Shown here piece by piece: positions 24,031-32,994 of a DNA stretch of 64,000 nt. The position numbers and the translations under genes were made by a program. A model generated the notes under the pieces. It saw only the letters and a program-made list of their open reading frames with translations. It was not told the origin of the DNA and searched no databases. Numbering within the stretch: position 1 is the first letter of the stretch; every line of letters begins with the position of its first letter. Origin of the DNA: OCS155 cluster bacterium AG-349-E07 (GTDB lineage Bacteria > Actinomycetota > Acidimicrobiia > Actinomarinales > Actinomarinaceae); NCBI GenBank assembly GCA_003281085.1, contig QCCZ01000001.1, forward strand, positions 225,452-289,451, read 5' to 3'.

Positions 24031-24688
24031 ACAAACTCAAGATATAATTTCCAACAGGAATTTGTTTGATTCCAAGTAAATTAATTCCAACTCCTACCAG
24101 CAATACACCACCAATCCCAGCTATAGAATCAGACATAGCCTGGTCGATTGATCCTCCAATAGCTAAAGCGCATAAAGTAAAGAAGCCTTGGTATATCAAG
24201 ATGGAAACCCCCGAATAACCTGCTCCTTTACCACCACTCGAAGTTAAAAACAAAACTAGGAAACAATCGAGCGCTGTTTTGATTAACAAAAGCTCAATGT
24301 TTCCTTCAACTACATCTAAGAATGGACCTACAATTGCCAGTGGACCAGTAACTACTATTAATGAAGCAGTTAAGTAACTTTCAATAAACTTATTTTTTTC
24401 TCCTTCTCCTTTTTCAAATTTTTTATGAAGATATTCTCCAAAGCTTTTAATTCTTTCTTCAATTTTTAAATATGTACCAATAATTGCGCCAATTAAAACA
24501 GCAAAAAGTGTAATTAAAAATTCTGGACTTTTTAGCGATTCTCTAATTCCCAAAGTTAATACCAACAAACCAAGAGGCAGTAAGTTATTTTCAAAGTTTT
24601 TAATTTCTTTTTTAATAAAAAATCTACTTAATAGGCCTACACCAATTACTGCAAAAGAATTTATTAGGGTGCCAATACCTGGAATCAT
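24005..24688 (-). CDS. DUF554 family membrane protein
   Basis: The 227-residue protein has about seven membrane helices and the DUF554 features: [20 protein letters not shown] at the start, then TLGIRESL, and an internal GPLAIVGPF. The family function is unknown; a transport role has been suggested. It overlaps dcd by 4 bp at its start and the acyltransferase by 26 bp at its end. Confidence 0.8.
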   Translation of the reverse strand: MIPGIGTLINSFAVIGVGLLSRFFIKKEIKNFENNLLPLGLLVLTLGIRESLKSPEFLITLFAVLIGAIIGTYLKIEERIKSFGEYLHKKFEKGEGEKNKFIESYLTASLIVVTGPLAIVGPFLDVVEGNIELLLIKTALDCFLVLFLTSSGGKGAGYSGVSILIYQGFFTLCALAIGGSIDQAMSDSIAGIGGVLLVGVGINLLGIKQIPVGNYILSLFIPFFLAF

Positions 24689-25251
24689 TTATTTTTAAAA
24701 TCGTTATGGCTACGGCTTGGAGTAGGCCCCTCTTGTCCCTGATATTTGCTTCCGTATATTCCTGAACCATATTCGGATTCAGAAGGAGAATTTAAGTAAT
24801 AGAAAGATATCTGACCTATTTTCATTTCAGGGTAAATTTTGATTGGTAAATTTGCTACATTTGAAAGCTCAAGTGTTAGATAACCTGAAAAACCAGGGTC
24901 TACGAATCCTGCAGTCGAGTGAATTAATAGCCCAATTCTACCTAGAGAACTTTTTCCTTCTAGCCTTGCAACTACTTTATTTGATAAAGTCACTTTTTCA
25001 TATGTAGTTCCAAGAACAAATTCCCCTGGATGGAGAACAAACGGTTCATCAGTTGTCGCAGTAACCAGAGTAGTTAAATCTTCTTGCTCTGCTTTTGGAT
25101 CTATATGAGAGTATTTATGATTTTCAAATACTCTAAATTCATTTCCAACTCTGAGATCTATACTTGAAGGCTGAATGTAAGCTTTGTCTAAAGGAGAGAT
25201 CTCTATCTCTTTATTCTCTAGTGATATTTTTATGTCTTTGTCTGATAACAT
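24685..25251 (-). CDS. dcd: dCTP deaminase, probably dUMP-forming
   Basis: The 188-residue trimeric enzyme makes deoxyuridine nucleotide from dCTP for thymidylate synthesis. Conserved parts are [29 protein letters not shown] and the C-terminal [13 protein letters not shown] lid. Close similarity to the mycobacterial enzyme suggests the bifunctional form that yields dUMP directly. Together with dgt and the HAD nucleotidase, the window holds several dNTP-pool genes. Confidence 0.92.
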   Translation of the reverse strand: MLSDKDIKISLENKEIEISPLDKAYIQPSSIDLRVGNEFRVFENHKYSHIDPKAEQEDLTTLVTATTDEPFVLHPGEFVLGTTYEKVTLSNKVVARLEGKSSLGRIGLLIHSTAGFVDPGFSGYLTLELSNVANLPIKIYPEMKIGQISFYYLNSPSESEYGSGIYGSKYQGQEGPTPSRSHNDFKNK

Positions 25252-25296
25252 TTAAACCTTTAGCTCTTTGAATATCATAACCTATTTTTAGTATTT

Positions 25297-25497
25297 TTAT
25301 CTGTTTATTAATGAAGCGATTGACCAGATAGTAATTACAAGACCAACAATTGTTAAAAAAATTGTTCGTATAAAGAAAATTTCAGTACCCTCTTTGTTTG
25401 ATTTGAGCAACGCCGCAATATTTCCAGCTACCATTGCTGCTCCAACACCAAGAAGAAGAAGAATTATTGTTAAATCTAGTGCAAATGGATCATTCAT
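25297..25497 (-). CDS. Small two-helix membrane protein
   Basis: The 66-residue protein has two hydrophobic segments (about 8-29 and 44-63) joined by a short charged loop. No motif is recognised. It is divergent from the kinase-like gene starting at 25508, only 10 bp away, so their promoters must overlap the opposite coding region. Confidence 0.6.
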   Translation of the reverse strand: MNDPFALDLTIILLLLGVGAAMVAGNIAALLKSNKEGTEIFFIRTIFLTIVGLVITIWSIASLINR

Positions 25498-25507
25498 AAC
25501 TTATATT

Positions 25508-26365
25508 ATGATAATGAATATGATCGAATCTAGTGAAGTAGTAAAAATATTTTTAGATTATGAAATTTCTAATATTAAAGATGAAAAAAAATACACCATC
25601 TCACCATTAGATGGAATAACAAATAATACAGTTGTTGTAGGCGTTGATAATAAAAAGTTTGTCTTGAGAATTCCTGGAAAAAATCCAGACGTTATAAATA
25701 GAAAATCTGAAAAACTTAATTCTACTAGAGCTTATGAGGCTGGATTAACGCTTCCGTTTATACTTTTTGATGAAATTACTGGAATTAAAATTTCAGAATA
25801 TTTCGATATATATACATACAAGCAACAAGATTTTAACAATAAAGAAATGCGGATGAATGCATTTTATATATTAAATGAATTGCACAATTCAGATTTTGTA
25901 CTTGAAGAAAATTTTTCACCTCTAAAAGTTTTTCATAATATTGCAGATGCTTCTCACTCAGTAGAAAAAGAAGCTCTTGAAGTTGCTTCAAATGTTGTAA
26001 AAAAGATAAACGAAATTGGAATCAGAAATGTACCGTGTCACCAAGATCTTTACCATGCAAATTTCGTAATCTATGAAAATAAAACAATTCTTATTGATTG
26101 GGAATACTCATCTATGGGAGATAGCTACTTTGATTATGCAGACTTATTTTGGCAAAATGAATTTGATCATAATGACGAATTTAAAAAAAGTTCATTAATA
26201 GAAATAGGGATAGAGTCTGACGAAGATATTGAAAAATTTGAGTACTTTGAAATGCTCTCTATGATTACTTGGGGCCTATGGGCGTTAAGAAGGTCTCCAA
26301 ATGATAATGATGGCTTAATGGCAATAAATAATGCAATAAAATTAAGCAAAATTAAAAAACTTTGA
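25508..26365 (+). CDS. Choline/ethanolamine kinase-like (LicA) phosphotransferase
   Basis: The protein of about 285 residues has the aminoglycoside/choline kinase fold. The catalytic loop CHQDLYHANF contains the HxD and Asn, followed by the DFG-equivalent ILIDWEYSSMGD. The N terminus TNNTVVVGVDNKKFVLRI matches LicA-type kinases, which phosphorylate choline or similar small alcohols. The open frame extends further upstream across the divergent gene, so the start is placed at the ATG cluster 25508-25522 directly before the conserved N terminus. Confidence 0.8.
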   Translation: MIMNMIESSEVVKIFLDYEISNIKDEKKYTISPLDGITNNTVVVGVDNKKFVLRIPGKNPDVINRKSEKLNSTRAYEAGLTLPFILFDEITGIKISEYFDIYTYKQQDFNNKEMRMNAFYILNELHNSDFVLEENFSPLKVFHNIADASHSVEKEALEVASNVVKKINEIGIRNVPCHQDLYHANFVIYENKTILIDWEYSSMGDSYFDYADLFWQNEFDHNDEFKKSSLIEIGIESDEDIEKFEYFEMLSMITWGLWALRRSPNDNDGLMAINNAIKLSKIKKL

Positions 26366-26436
26366 AAAGATTTTCAATTAATGGTGAAAATCAGTTAGAA
26401 TTTCGCAGTTAGGAAAAAAGGAAAAAAATTTAATTT

Positions 26437-26532
26437 ATGGGATCTTTGATCAAAAAAAGACGTAAGAAAATGTCAAAACATAAATATCGTAAACGTCGTA
26501 AATCAAATAGACATAAGAAGAAAAGCGTCTAG
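26437..26532 (+). CDS. Small ribosomal protein bS22 (AURKAIP1/COX24-type peptide)
   Basis: A 31-codon gene encodes a very basic peptide beginning MGSLIKKRRKKMSKHKYRKR and ending in Lys/Arg-rich residues. This matches the actinobacterial ribosomal peptide bS22, which usually begins MGSVIKKRRKRM, and which binds the 30S subunit near the decoding centre in mycobacteria. A purine-rich GGAAAAAAGG lies upstream. Its stop touches the stop of the convergent PAC2 gene. It is too short for most ORF filters. Confidence 0.88.
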   Translation: MGSLIKKRRKKMSKHKYRKRRKSNRHKKKSV

Positions 26533-27381
26533 CTAGAGTTCTCTCTCTTCATTTAAAAAGTCTTCAATCTGCTGGACTAAATTGTCTTCAGAGAAGTTGT
26601 CCTCAATACTAACTTCGGCTTCCTCAAGCTTAGAAACATAGTCAGCTAGGTCTTGAGAGTTCTCCATAGCTTTACTTATTTTGAGTTCAAACTGCTGACC
26701 TTCACTTTGTATGCCAGAGTCATCAATATCAATTTTTAATATCTCAGAAGTTTTGTTTAAAAGTGCGCTCATTCCTTTAGGATATCCACCACTACTTAAG
26801 TAATGCGGAACAGCAGCCCAAAGACCAGAAGTCTCAATTCCATTATCTCTTAAAGATTGCCCAACAACACTTGTTATGCCTGTTGGTCCTGAGTAATTAG
26901 GATTGAGAACATTAAAGCGAGAGTGAAATGTAGGATCTCCACTAACGCCGAAAATTGGAACAGGAAGAGTATGTGCTACTTGTCCAAAAAAAGCTCCTAA
27001 GGTAACAGCTTTTTTGACACCTAGCTCTAAAAGGGTTTCTGTTATATTTTTTGAATATTCTTTCCATCTCATTGATGGCTCTTCTCCGAATACCAAAATT
27101 AGATCACTTTTGAGTTTGTAATCCTCAATTGAATAGAAAGAAGTTTGAGGCCAATGAAAGTTTCTTTCACCAAAGTCTTTAACCTCAACAATCGGCCTTC
27201 TCATTTGATAGTTATAGTAAGAATCAGAATCTAGCTCAGCAAAAGGATCTACGTCATATGTGCAGCTTAAATTCTCAACACAGCCAGTAGCTGTATTGCC
27301 TGCATCGCTCCACCCTTCAAAGGCAAGTATTGCTACAGGTTCTGATAAAAGTGGCTTTCTATACCAAACTACATCTTCCAT
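26533..27381 (-). CDS. PAC2 family protein
   Basis: The 282-residue protein matches the PAC2 (proteasome assembly chaperone 2-like) family of actinobacteria. It opens with VAILAFEGWSDAGNTAT and has GAFFGQVAHTLPVPIFG in the middle and an acidic, helical C terminus. Its bacterial role is unknown; a link to proteasome assembly is by homology only, and no proteasome gene is in the window. It is convergent with bS22. Confidence 0.87.
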   Translation of the reverse strand: MEDVVWYRKPLLSEPVAILAFEGWSDAGNTATGCVENLSCTYDVDPFAELDSDSYYNYQMRRPIVEVKDFGERNFHWPQTSFYSIEDYKLKSDLILVFGEEPSMRWKEYSKNITETLLELGVKKAVTLGAFFGQVAHTLPVPIFGVSGDPTFHSRFNVLNPNYSGPTGITSVVGQSLRDNGIETSGLWAAVPHYLSSGGYPKGMSALLNKTSEILKIDIDDSGIQSEGQQFELKISKAMENSQDLADYVSKLEEAEVSIEDNFSEDNLVQQIEDFLNEEREL

Positions 27382-27424
27382 AATGAAAGATTAATGTTTT
27401 AATAGATTTATATAATATAAATTT

Positions 27425-29515
27425 TTATAGTTTTCTTGATGAATTCAAAACTACTGAAATGCTTGATAGTGCCATGGCTAAAGCTGCTAAATTTGGAGTA
27501 ATTGCCCCATACACAGCCAATGGAATCATTGAGGTGTTGTAAACAAAAGCAAGGAATAGATTTTGATAAATTCTACTTTTAGATTTTTTTGATAATTTAA
27601 AAATTTCAGAAATTGTATCTAAACCGCCCTTGTGAATTAAAATATCACCAGCTACTTGTGCTATTTGACTACTACTAGAGGTAGTTATACCAATATCCGC
27701 TTGTTTTATTGAAGGGGAATCATTTACTCCATCTCCAACATAAATAATTTTTTCTTCTAGTTGTTTATTTTTAATAAAGTCTAACTTTTCTTCTGGAGAT
27801 TTATTTGAATGATATTTGTCCACCCCAATACTTCTAGCAAACTTTTCAACATTTACTTCTTTATCTCCAGAGAGAATAATTATTTCTTTTTCATCTTTTA
27901 GTATATTTAAGAAATTTGACGATACGGATACCTCTTCTTCTAAGTAGAGATCAATTTTTTGCTCGTCAATTTTAACAATGATTGAAGACTCGTTAGAGTC
28001 TTCATTTTTTTCAATTAAAACTTTTTTCTCATCAACTATACCTTGTATCCCTAAGCCGGGAACTTCCTTGACATTATCAGCTTTAAGCAATTTCAAATCT
28101 CGTAATTCTGCTTCATAAACAATACTTCTTGCAATCGGATGCTGAGAATAGTTTTCAAGACTTGCAATAATTTGTAAAATTGTATTTTCCGTTAGAGATG
28201 TATTATTGTCGATCTTTGATATTTTAAAAATACCAGAAGAAAGGGTACCTGTTTTATCAAAAATAAGAGTATTTATATCACCAAATTTCTGCAAAATATC
28301 AAAATTTTTGAATAAGTATCCCTGTTTTTTACTGAGAGTTGCAGTCTTAAACAAAACTATTGGAGTTGCTAATCCTAATGCACAAGGACATGCAATCACC
28401 AAAACTGCTATTGAATTTTTTAAGGCATCTAATAATGTGAAATCGCTAATAAAGAATCTAAATAGGAAAGTTAGAAGACTAATAAAAAGAACAACTGGAA
28501 CGAAGTATTGAGTTACTTTGTCCAATGATTTTTGAATCTCTGGTTTAGTTGCTTGAGCCGTTCTAATTAATTCTTCAATTATGTTGTAGGTAGATTTTTG
28601 ATAAGACTCTTGGACAGAGACCTTTAATGCACCATCTAAATTTATACTTCCACCTACAACTAAGTCCCCAGGATTTTTAACTAGAGGAATTGACTCTCCA
28701 GTTAATAAACTTTCATCAACAGTTGTTGAACCTTCTAAAACAACACCATCAACAGGAATAATCTCTCCAGGGCTTACTTTAAATAAATCACCAATTGTAA
28801 CTTCTTTAATAGGTACTTCAAGATGCTCCCCACCTCTTTCCACAATTAAAGTTTTAGGCATTCTGCTTTTTATTGATTCAGATTCATTTACGGATTCCTC
28901 TATAACCTTATCTTCTATTGCTTTACCAATTAAGATAAATGAAACTATGAAAGCTCCGGTATCTAGGAACATTTTATTATTTGTGATTGATAAATCAGAG
29001 CTAAGAACAGTGCTTGGTAACAGTGAAATAATAAGCGCACTCAAGCTACCGATTGAAATTAGAGTATCCATATTAAAATCAAGAAATTTAATTTTTTTAA
29101 AAGCAGAAATATGAAAATTTCTACCAAGTATCAAGATAACAAAAGAGCCTATTGCATAAGATAAGATATCTAGCCCAGCTTCAAATGTAAATCTGAGAAT
29201 GTAAGTAAGAAACAATGAAAATAAAGGTATTAAAAATTTAAATCTAACTTTACTTCCTGAACTAAGGCTGTCTGCTTCTTTTGCCTTATAGCCAATAGTG
29301 TTTACTTTTTTAATTAAATTATCAACATCAAATTCGTCATTATTTTTAATGTCAACAATTGCAGACTTTAAAGGAAAGCTTACAGATACGTCTAAGACAT
29401 CTTCTTGTTTTGAAATTACTCGTTCTATCCGTGCAGCACATGCAGCACATGTCATGCCTTCGATGTCTAAATTTAAAGTATTATTCTGACTGGACAACTG
29501 TGTAGCCTTGTTCAT
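27425..29515 (-). CDS. copA: Copper-exporting P1B-type ATPase
   Basis: The 696-residue pump has an N-terminal heavy-metal domain with GMTCAACAARIER, about eight membrane helices, actuator LTGES, the transmembrane metal motif CPC in IACPCALGLATP, phosphorylation site FDKTGTLS and hinge GDGVNDSPS. CPC plus MTCAAC fits Cu(I) export. The start overlaps the preceding metal-chaperone gene by 35 bp, so the two are co-expressed. No CsoR or CueR regulator is adjacent. Confidence 0.93.
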   Translation of the reverse strand: MNKATQLSSQNNTLNLDIEGMTCAACAARIERVISKQEDVLDVSVSFPLKSAIVDIKNNDEFDVDNLIKKVNTIGYKAKEADSLSSGSKVRFKFLIPLFSLFLTYILRFTFEAGLDILSYAIGSFVILILGRNFHISAFKKIKFLDFNMDTLISIGSLSALIISLLPSTVLSSDLSITNNKMFLDTGAFIVSFILIGKAIEDKVIEESVNESESIKSRMPKTLIVERGGEHLEVPIKEVTIGDLFKVSPGEIIPVDGVVLEGSTTVDESLLTGESIPLVKNPGDLVVGGSINLDGALKVSVQESYQKSTYNIIEELIRTAQATKPEIQKSLDKVTQYFVPVVLFISLLTFLFRFFISDFTLLDALKNSIAVLVIACPCALGLATPIVLFKTATLSKKQGYLFKNFDILQKFGDINTLIFDKTGTLSSGIFKISKIDNNTSLTENTILQIIASLENYSQHPIARSIVYEAELRDLKLLKADNVKEVPGLGIQGIVDEKKVLIEKNEDSNESSIIVKIDEQKIDLYLEEEVSVSSNFLNILKDEKEIIILSGDKEVNVEKFARSIGVDKYHSNKSPEEKLDFIKNKQLEEKIIYVGDGVNDSPSIKQADIGITTSSSSQIAQVAGDILIHKGGLDTISEIFKLSKKSKSRIYQNLFLAFVYNTSMIPLAVYGAITPNLAALAMALSSISVVLNSSRKL

Positions 29516-29690
29516 CTAACAGTTGAGAAACATTCATCATGTCTAAATCAGAAGATGAGATAACTTCAACTGATTTTTTCTCAATATCAACTGAAACGCT
29601 TTCTATTGATTCAACATTATTTAATGTAGATTCAATCGTATCCTTACAATGACCACAACTGATTTCAGGAACTGTAAATACAACATTCAT
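29481..29690 (-). CDS. Heavy-metal-associated (CopZ-like) chaperone
   Basis: From the ATG at 29690 this is a 69-residue single HMA domain, with SCGHCKDTIE as the metal site (CxxC) and the usual beta-alpha-beta pattern. An upstream TTG at 29699 is possible but less likely. It should deliver Cu(I) to CopA, whose gene it overlaps by 35 bp. The motif SCGHC rather than MTCAAC is common in CopZ-like proteins. Confidence 0.88.
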   Translation of the reverse strand: MNVVFTVPEISCGHCKDTIESTLNNVESIESVSVDIEKKSVEVISSSDLDMMNVSQLLDEQGYTVVQSE

Positions 29691-29722
29691 AATTATCAAT
29701 ATTAATACTCGGCGGGCTATAA

Positions 29723-29750
29723 ATAAGCCCCTAATTTCTTAGGGGCTTAT
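29723..29750 (-). terminator. Hairpin terminator after the zinc-finger gene 29795-29989
   Basis: A perfect 12-bp stem (ATAAGCCCCTAA with TTAGGGGCTTAT) closes a 4-base loop. On the minus strand it is followed by TTATAG. It lies between the zinc-finger gene upstream and the copper genes downstream on that strand, so it separates the two units. The following T run is weak. Confidence 0.65.
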
Positions 29751-29794
29751 AAGAAATCTCTTGGGGGAGATTCCGTTAGGGGGGTCTTTAAAAC

Positions 29795-29989
29795 TTAAGC
29801 AGTTTCTTGTAGAATTCTGCCTCTAACTCTAGGATATTTCACAGGAGCATGATTAAAGCAGTGATCTCTCTTGTTATAAATACTTAATTGAGTACTACAA
29901 GATTCATCTTTGCACACTCTGCCCTGGTCAAAACTCTTTGATGGCCTAATTCCGCCCTTTATTTGACTCGCTTTTAATCCGTCTGTCAT
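29795..29989 (-). CDS. Small zinc-finger protein, paralogue of 54010-54210
   Basis: The 64-residue protein has a candidate zinc site C-x4-C-x12-C-x2-H (Cys26, Cys31, Cys44, His47) and a conserved tail YPRVRG. About half of its residues match the protein at 54010-54210, including ASQ, GRVC, YNK, CF, HAP and YPRVRG, with all four ligands at identical positions. It has no membrane segment and a basic N terminus, so nucleic-acid or protein binding is plausible. AAAGGAATAAA precedes the ATG. An 18-bp perfect palindrome lies 19 bp upstream. I know no named family. Confidence 0.75.
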   Translation of the reverse strand: MTDGLKASQIKGGIRPSKSFDQGRVCKDESCSTQLSIYNKRDHCFNHAPVKYPRVRGRILQETA

Positions 29990-30007
29990 TTTATTCCTTT
30001 ATATACT

Positions 30008-30025
30008 TTGTGAATATATTCACAA
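30008..30025 (-). promoter_or_regulatory. Perfect 18-bp palindrome upstream of zinc-finger gene
   Basis: TTGTGAATATATTCACAA is fully self-complementary and ends 19 bp before the ATG at 29989, where an operator overlapping the promoter would lie. TGTGA/TCACA halves recall CRP/FNR-type sites, but no such regulator is in the window. Confidence 0.55.
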
Positions 30026-30054
30026 GCTTAACATAAATATTTTAGAATACAATT

Positions 30055-31953
30055 TTAAATAAGCAAGTTCTTTTGAAATAAAAAAGCTTCATCATCCCAC
30101 TTTCTACCTAGGAAGCTTTGCACCATATTTTCTGCAGGAATAGTACCTCCGGGCTTGAGAATCTTATTTTTGTAATCAACACCTACTGAATTTGAAAGCA
30201 CTCCTTCATTTTCAAATCTGCTAAACAAGTCATCACCAATAATTTCTGCCCATAAGTATCCATAGTAAGCAGCATCATATCCACCAAGTAAATGACCAAA
30301 TGCTGCCAAATGATTTGTATCTTTGGGGTAGGTGATATTAGTTACTAACTGAGAAGCTTGTTCGATTTGTAAAAGGTCATCATTGAAATTCTCACCATGC
30401 ATATGTTGATCAGCAAGTCCAAAAGATACTTGCCTTAATGCCAACAAACTAACTCCAATGTTTTTTGATTCGTTTAGCTTTTTACATAGTTGTTCAGACA
30501 ATGGTTCTGAAGTTTCAATATGTTTTGAAATCCTTTTTAAACACTCTACTTTCCAAACCCAGTGCTCCATAATCTGACTAGGAGCTTCCACAAAATCCCA
30601 CTCACAATTTGCACCCACAAACCTTGTATATTTTGATTTACCAATTCCATTATGTAAGACATGACCAAATTCATGAAACAAGGTTTCAACTTCATCAAAA
30701 GTCATAAGCCCATCTCCTGTATTAGGATTTGGAAAATTTGCGACCATTGAACATACTGGTAGCTCTTGCCTTTCGGAACCACCAGAAGAAATATCAAATA
30801 CTGCTGCATGGGTAAACTTTCCTTCTCTTGGATAGAGGTCTAAATAAAAGTAAGCTAGTTGTTCACCATTTTTTTCCCACAAAGACCAAAGTTCAACATC
30901 TTCATGCCACGCAGTTTCATTTGATTCTGACTTAATTTCTAAATCAAAAACTTCTTCACAAACTTTGAACATTTCATTTTTTACATCATGAATAAAAAAA
31001 TATTTTTTTAGTTCACTATTTTCTATATTGCTAGTTTTGCTTCTTTTTGATGAAATAAAGTATCGAATATCCCATGGTGAAATATCATTAATTTCAATAT
31101 CATCTATTACAAGGTCTTTTTTTTCTTTCTCAGCAGCTTTTTGCAACTTAGGGATTAAATCTTTATACATAGCATCAACATTTTTTGGATTTTTTGCCAT
31201 TCTGTTTTGCAATCTATATTCAGCCCATGTTTTAAATCCAAACAATTTAGATTTTTCATTTCTTAGCAAAACAGCTTCTTTAAGGATTGGAATATTATCT
31301 TCTACAGCCCGATTATTAAAAGCTTTCCAAACCATTTCTCTTGTGTTCCTGACATTACAGTTTTCAGATACTGCATTTACATCAGGATATGCCATTGTAA
31401 TAATAAATTTTTCTCCATCTTTTTTTAAGTTGTTAAGTTCATTTTTGCTTAAACCGCTTAATTCAACTTCTGAAAATTTAAGCTCTGTTTTATCTTTTGC
31501 TATATTTTCTGAAAAAGCGATACCAAGCTCTATAAGCTTTTTATCAATCTCTATTAACCTATGTCTGCTTTTATCTGACAAACCATGACCAGCATTTTTA
31601 AAATCTATGCCTAAATCTTTGTGAAACTCAATACTCTCTTTATCTGCATCTGAAATATCAATTTCATTATATTTTTTGTAAAGATCATCATCATTAAATA
31701 TTTCAAGTGCAAAATTTTGTATTTTTGAATCTGCTTCATTTCCAAAATCTCTGATCTTTTTTTCAGGGTGTACATCTCCAAGAAAAGCAATCCTTCCTGA
31801 AACGTCATAAACTGTACTTTCTAAATCATTAAAATCATTTAAATTAACGTTTGTTGATGACTTTATGTTTTCAACTAATTTTTTACATTCTTCTAAAGTG
31901 CTATCCAAATCGTTATTCAAGCTCTCTAAGTTTGCCTCAGAATAGTTAAACAT
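30055..31953 (-). CDS. M3-family oligopeptidase
   Basis: The 632-residue metallopeptidase carries the zinc motif HEFGH in TLFHEFGHVLHN near residue 430, with the downstream Glu in FVEAPSQIMEHW. It lacks a signal peptide, so it should cleave short peptides in the cytoplasm, like thimet oligopeptidase or Dcp. The C terminus ends AENMVQSFLGRKWDDEAF, typical of the family. It is divergent from the Rdx selenoprotein gene. Confidence 0.92.
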   Translation of the reverse strand: MFNYSEANLESLNNDLDSTLEECKKLVENIKSSTNVNLNDFNDLESTVYDVSGRIAFLGDVHPEKKIRDFGNEADSKIQNFALEIFNDDDLYKKYNEIDISDADKESIEFHKDLGIDFKNAGHGLSDKSRHRLIEIDKKLIELGIAFSENIAKDKTELKFSEVELSGLSKNELNNLKKDGEKFIITMAYPDVNAVSENCNVRNTREMVWKAFNNRAVEDNIPILKEAVLLRNEKSKLFGFKTWAEYRLQNRMAKNPKNVDAMYKDLIPKLQKAAEKEKKDLVIDDIEINDISPWDIRYFISSKRSKTSNIENSELKKYFFIHDVKNEMFKVCEEVFDLEIKSESNETAWHEDVELWSLWEKNGEQLAYFYLDLYPREGKFTHAAVFDISSGGSERQELPVCSMVANFPNPNTGDGLMTFDEVETLFHEFGHVLHNGIGKSKYTRFVGANCEWDFVEAPSQIMEHWVWKVECLKRISKHIETSEPLSEQLCKKLNESKNIGVSLLALRQVSFGLADQHMHGENFNDDLLQIEQASQLVTNITYPKDTNHLAAFGHLLGGYDAAYYGYLWAEIIGDDLFSRFENEGVLSNSVGVDYKNKILKPGGTIPAENMVQSFLGRKWDDEAFLFQKNLLI

Positions 31954-31989
31954 AAACCTCCTTAATCTAAGTTATGATACTATTAAATT

Positions 31990-32226
31990 ATGGAAATAAA
32001 ATTAGAGTTTTGTGTAGTCTGAAACTACACCCCTCGTGCAGTTAGTACGATAGAAGACATCTTAGAAATTTACGGAAACAAAGTAACCTCGATCAATTTA
32101 ATTCCAAGTGGTGGAGGAGTATTTGAATTCCACCTAGATGACAATTTATTATTTTCAAAAAAAGAACTAGGTCGACATACTGAGGACGGTGAGATTCTTA
32201 AGCTCATAGAAGAAGCGCTTGATTGA
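31990..32226 (+). CDS. Rdx (SelW/SelT/SelH) family selenoprotein with in-frame TGA
   Basis: Reading TGA at 32020-32022 as selenocysteine gives 78 residues from ATG 31990 to TGA 32226. The redox motif is CVVU (Cys8, Sec11), followed by the family pieces YTPRA, PSGGGVFEF and FSKKELGRH. These are the CxxU/CxxC thioredoxin-like Rdx proteins, thought to act in thiol redox control. A 6-bp hairpin at 32034-32050 with loop AGTTA fits a bacterial SECIS. The TSUP transporter starts inside its stop codon (TTGA), suggesting coupling. A TGA-disrupted pseudogene is unlikely because all else is conserved. Confidence 0.88.
32034..32050 (+). promoter_or_regulatory. Candidate bacterial SECIS hairpin of the Rdx gene
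   Basis: TCGTGC pairs with GTACGA (one G-T wobble) around loop AGTTA, starting 12 bases after the TGA. The loop begins 18 bases after the TGA and has G at position 2, as bacterial SECIS elements usually do. A second hairpin, GTGTAGT-CTGAA-ACTACAC (32012-32030), puts the TGA in its own loop. Confidence 0.5.
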
Positions 32227-32957
32227 GTCTACCTTTTGACCTAACCCTTTTTGAATTAATCCTTATTGCTCTATTAATCTTTATAGGATCATCAGTTCAA
32301 GGAATACTGGGATTTGGATTTGCTGTTATTGCATCACCTATAGTTGTACAAATTGAAGCACTGTTAGTTCCTCAACTCTTATCACTATTGGGTTTACCGT
32401 TAGCAATTCGAGTATTTGTAAGAGAAAGAAATAAAGTTGATTTAAGTTCAGTAAAACCTTTAGTCGCAGGCAGGTTTGTTGGGGGGCCAATCGGTTTGTT
32501 GTTTTTATCAATATTAAATGAAAAATATCTTTCTATTTCTGTAGGTTTAATAGTTTTTTTAGCTGGAATAGCTTCTTTTTTTGGATGGGTAATTAAAAGA
32601 AACAAAACCAATTCTTTCATTGCAGGTACATTTTCTGGAATTTTTGGAATGATTGCCGCAATAGGAGGCCCTCCAATTGCTCTTCTGTATCGAGATGCCG
32701 ATCCAGACGAATTTAGACCATCATTAAATAGTGTTTTTATAATTGGAATACTAATCACTTTGTCTTTGCTTGCCTTTACTGGAAGGATCTACATTGATCA
32801 CATTTATTTATTTTTGATCAATATTCCATTTGTTTTTTTAGGAATTAGATTATCAAGCTTAATTTTTTCTAAAGTTTCTCAGAGTTTTCTGTCTGCGTCA
32901 GTGACTTATTTTTCTATTTTTTCTGGTTTATATGTGATATTAAGAAATATAAATTAG
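32223..32957 (+). CDS. TSUP (TauE/SafE) family transporter
   Basis: The 244-residue membrane protein has about eight helices and the repeated TSUP motif, seen as GSSVQGILGFGFAVIASPIV at the start and GTFSGIFGMIAAIGGPPIA in the second half. The family moves sulfite, organosulfonates or other sulfur-containing anions. Translation starts at a TTG (32223) overlapping the stop of the Rdx selenoprotein. This pairing raises the possibility of a sulfur or selenium substrate, which is inference only. Confidence 0.85.
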   Translation: MSLPFDLTLFELILIALLIFIGSSVQGILGFGFAVIASPIVVQIEALLVPQLLSLLGLPLAIRVFVRERNKVDLSSVKPLVAGRFVGGPIGLLFLSILNEKYLSISVGLIVFLAGIASFFGWVIKRNKTNSFIAGTFSGIFGMIAAIGGPPIALLYRDADPDEFRPSLNSVFIIGILITLSLLAFTGRIYIDHIYLFLINIPFVFLGIRLSSLIFSKVSQSFLSASVTYFSIFSGLYVILRNIN

Positions 32958-32994
32958 TTTATTTCATGAGGTCTAATTATTAACATAAAAAGAT

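Noticed and set aside
25394..25507. Upstream extension of the LicA-like kinase frame
   Set aside because: It lies antisense to the small membrane protein gene, and family similarity begins only after the ATG cluster at 25508-25522.
28206..28511. Open frame opposite copA
   Set aside because: It is antisense to conserved ATPase motifs and has no recognisable features.
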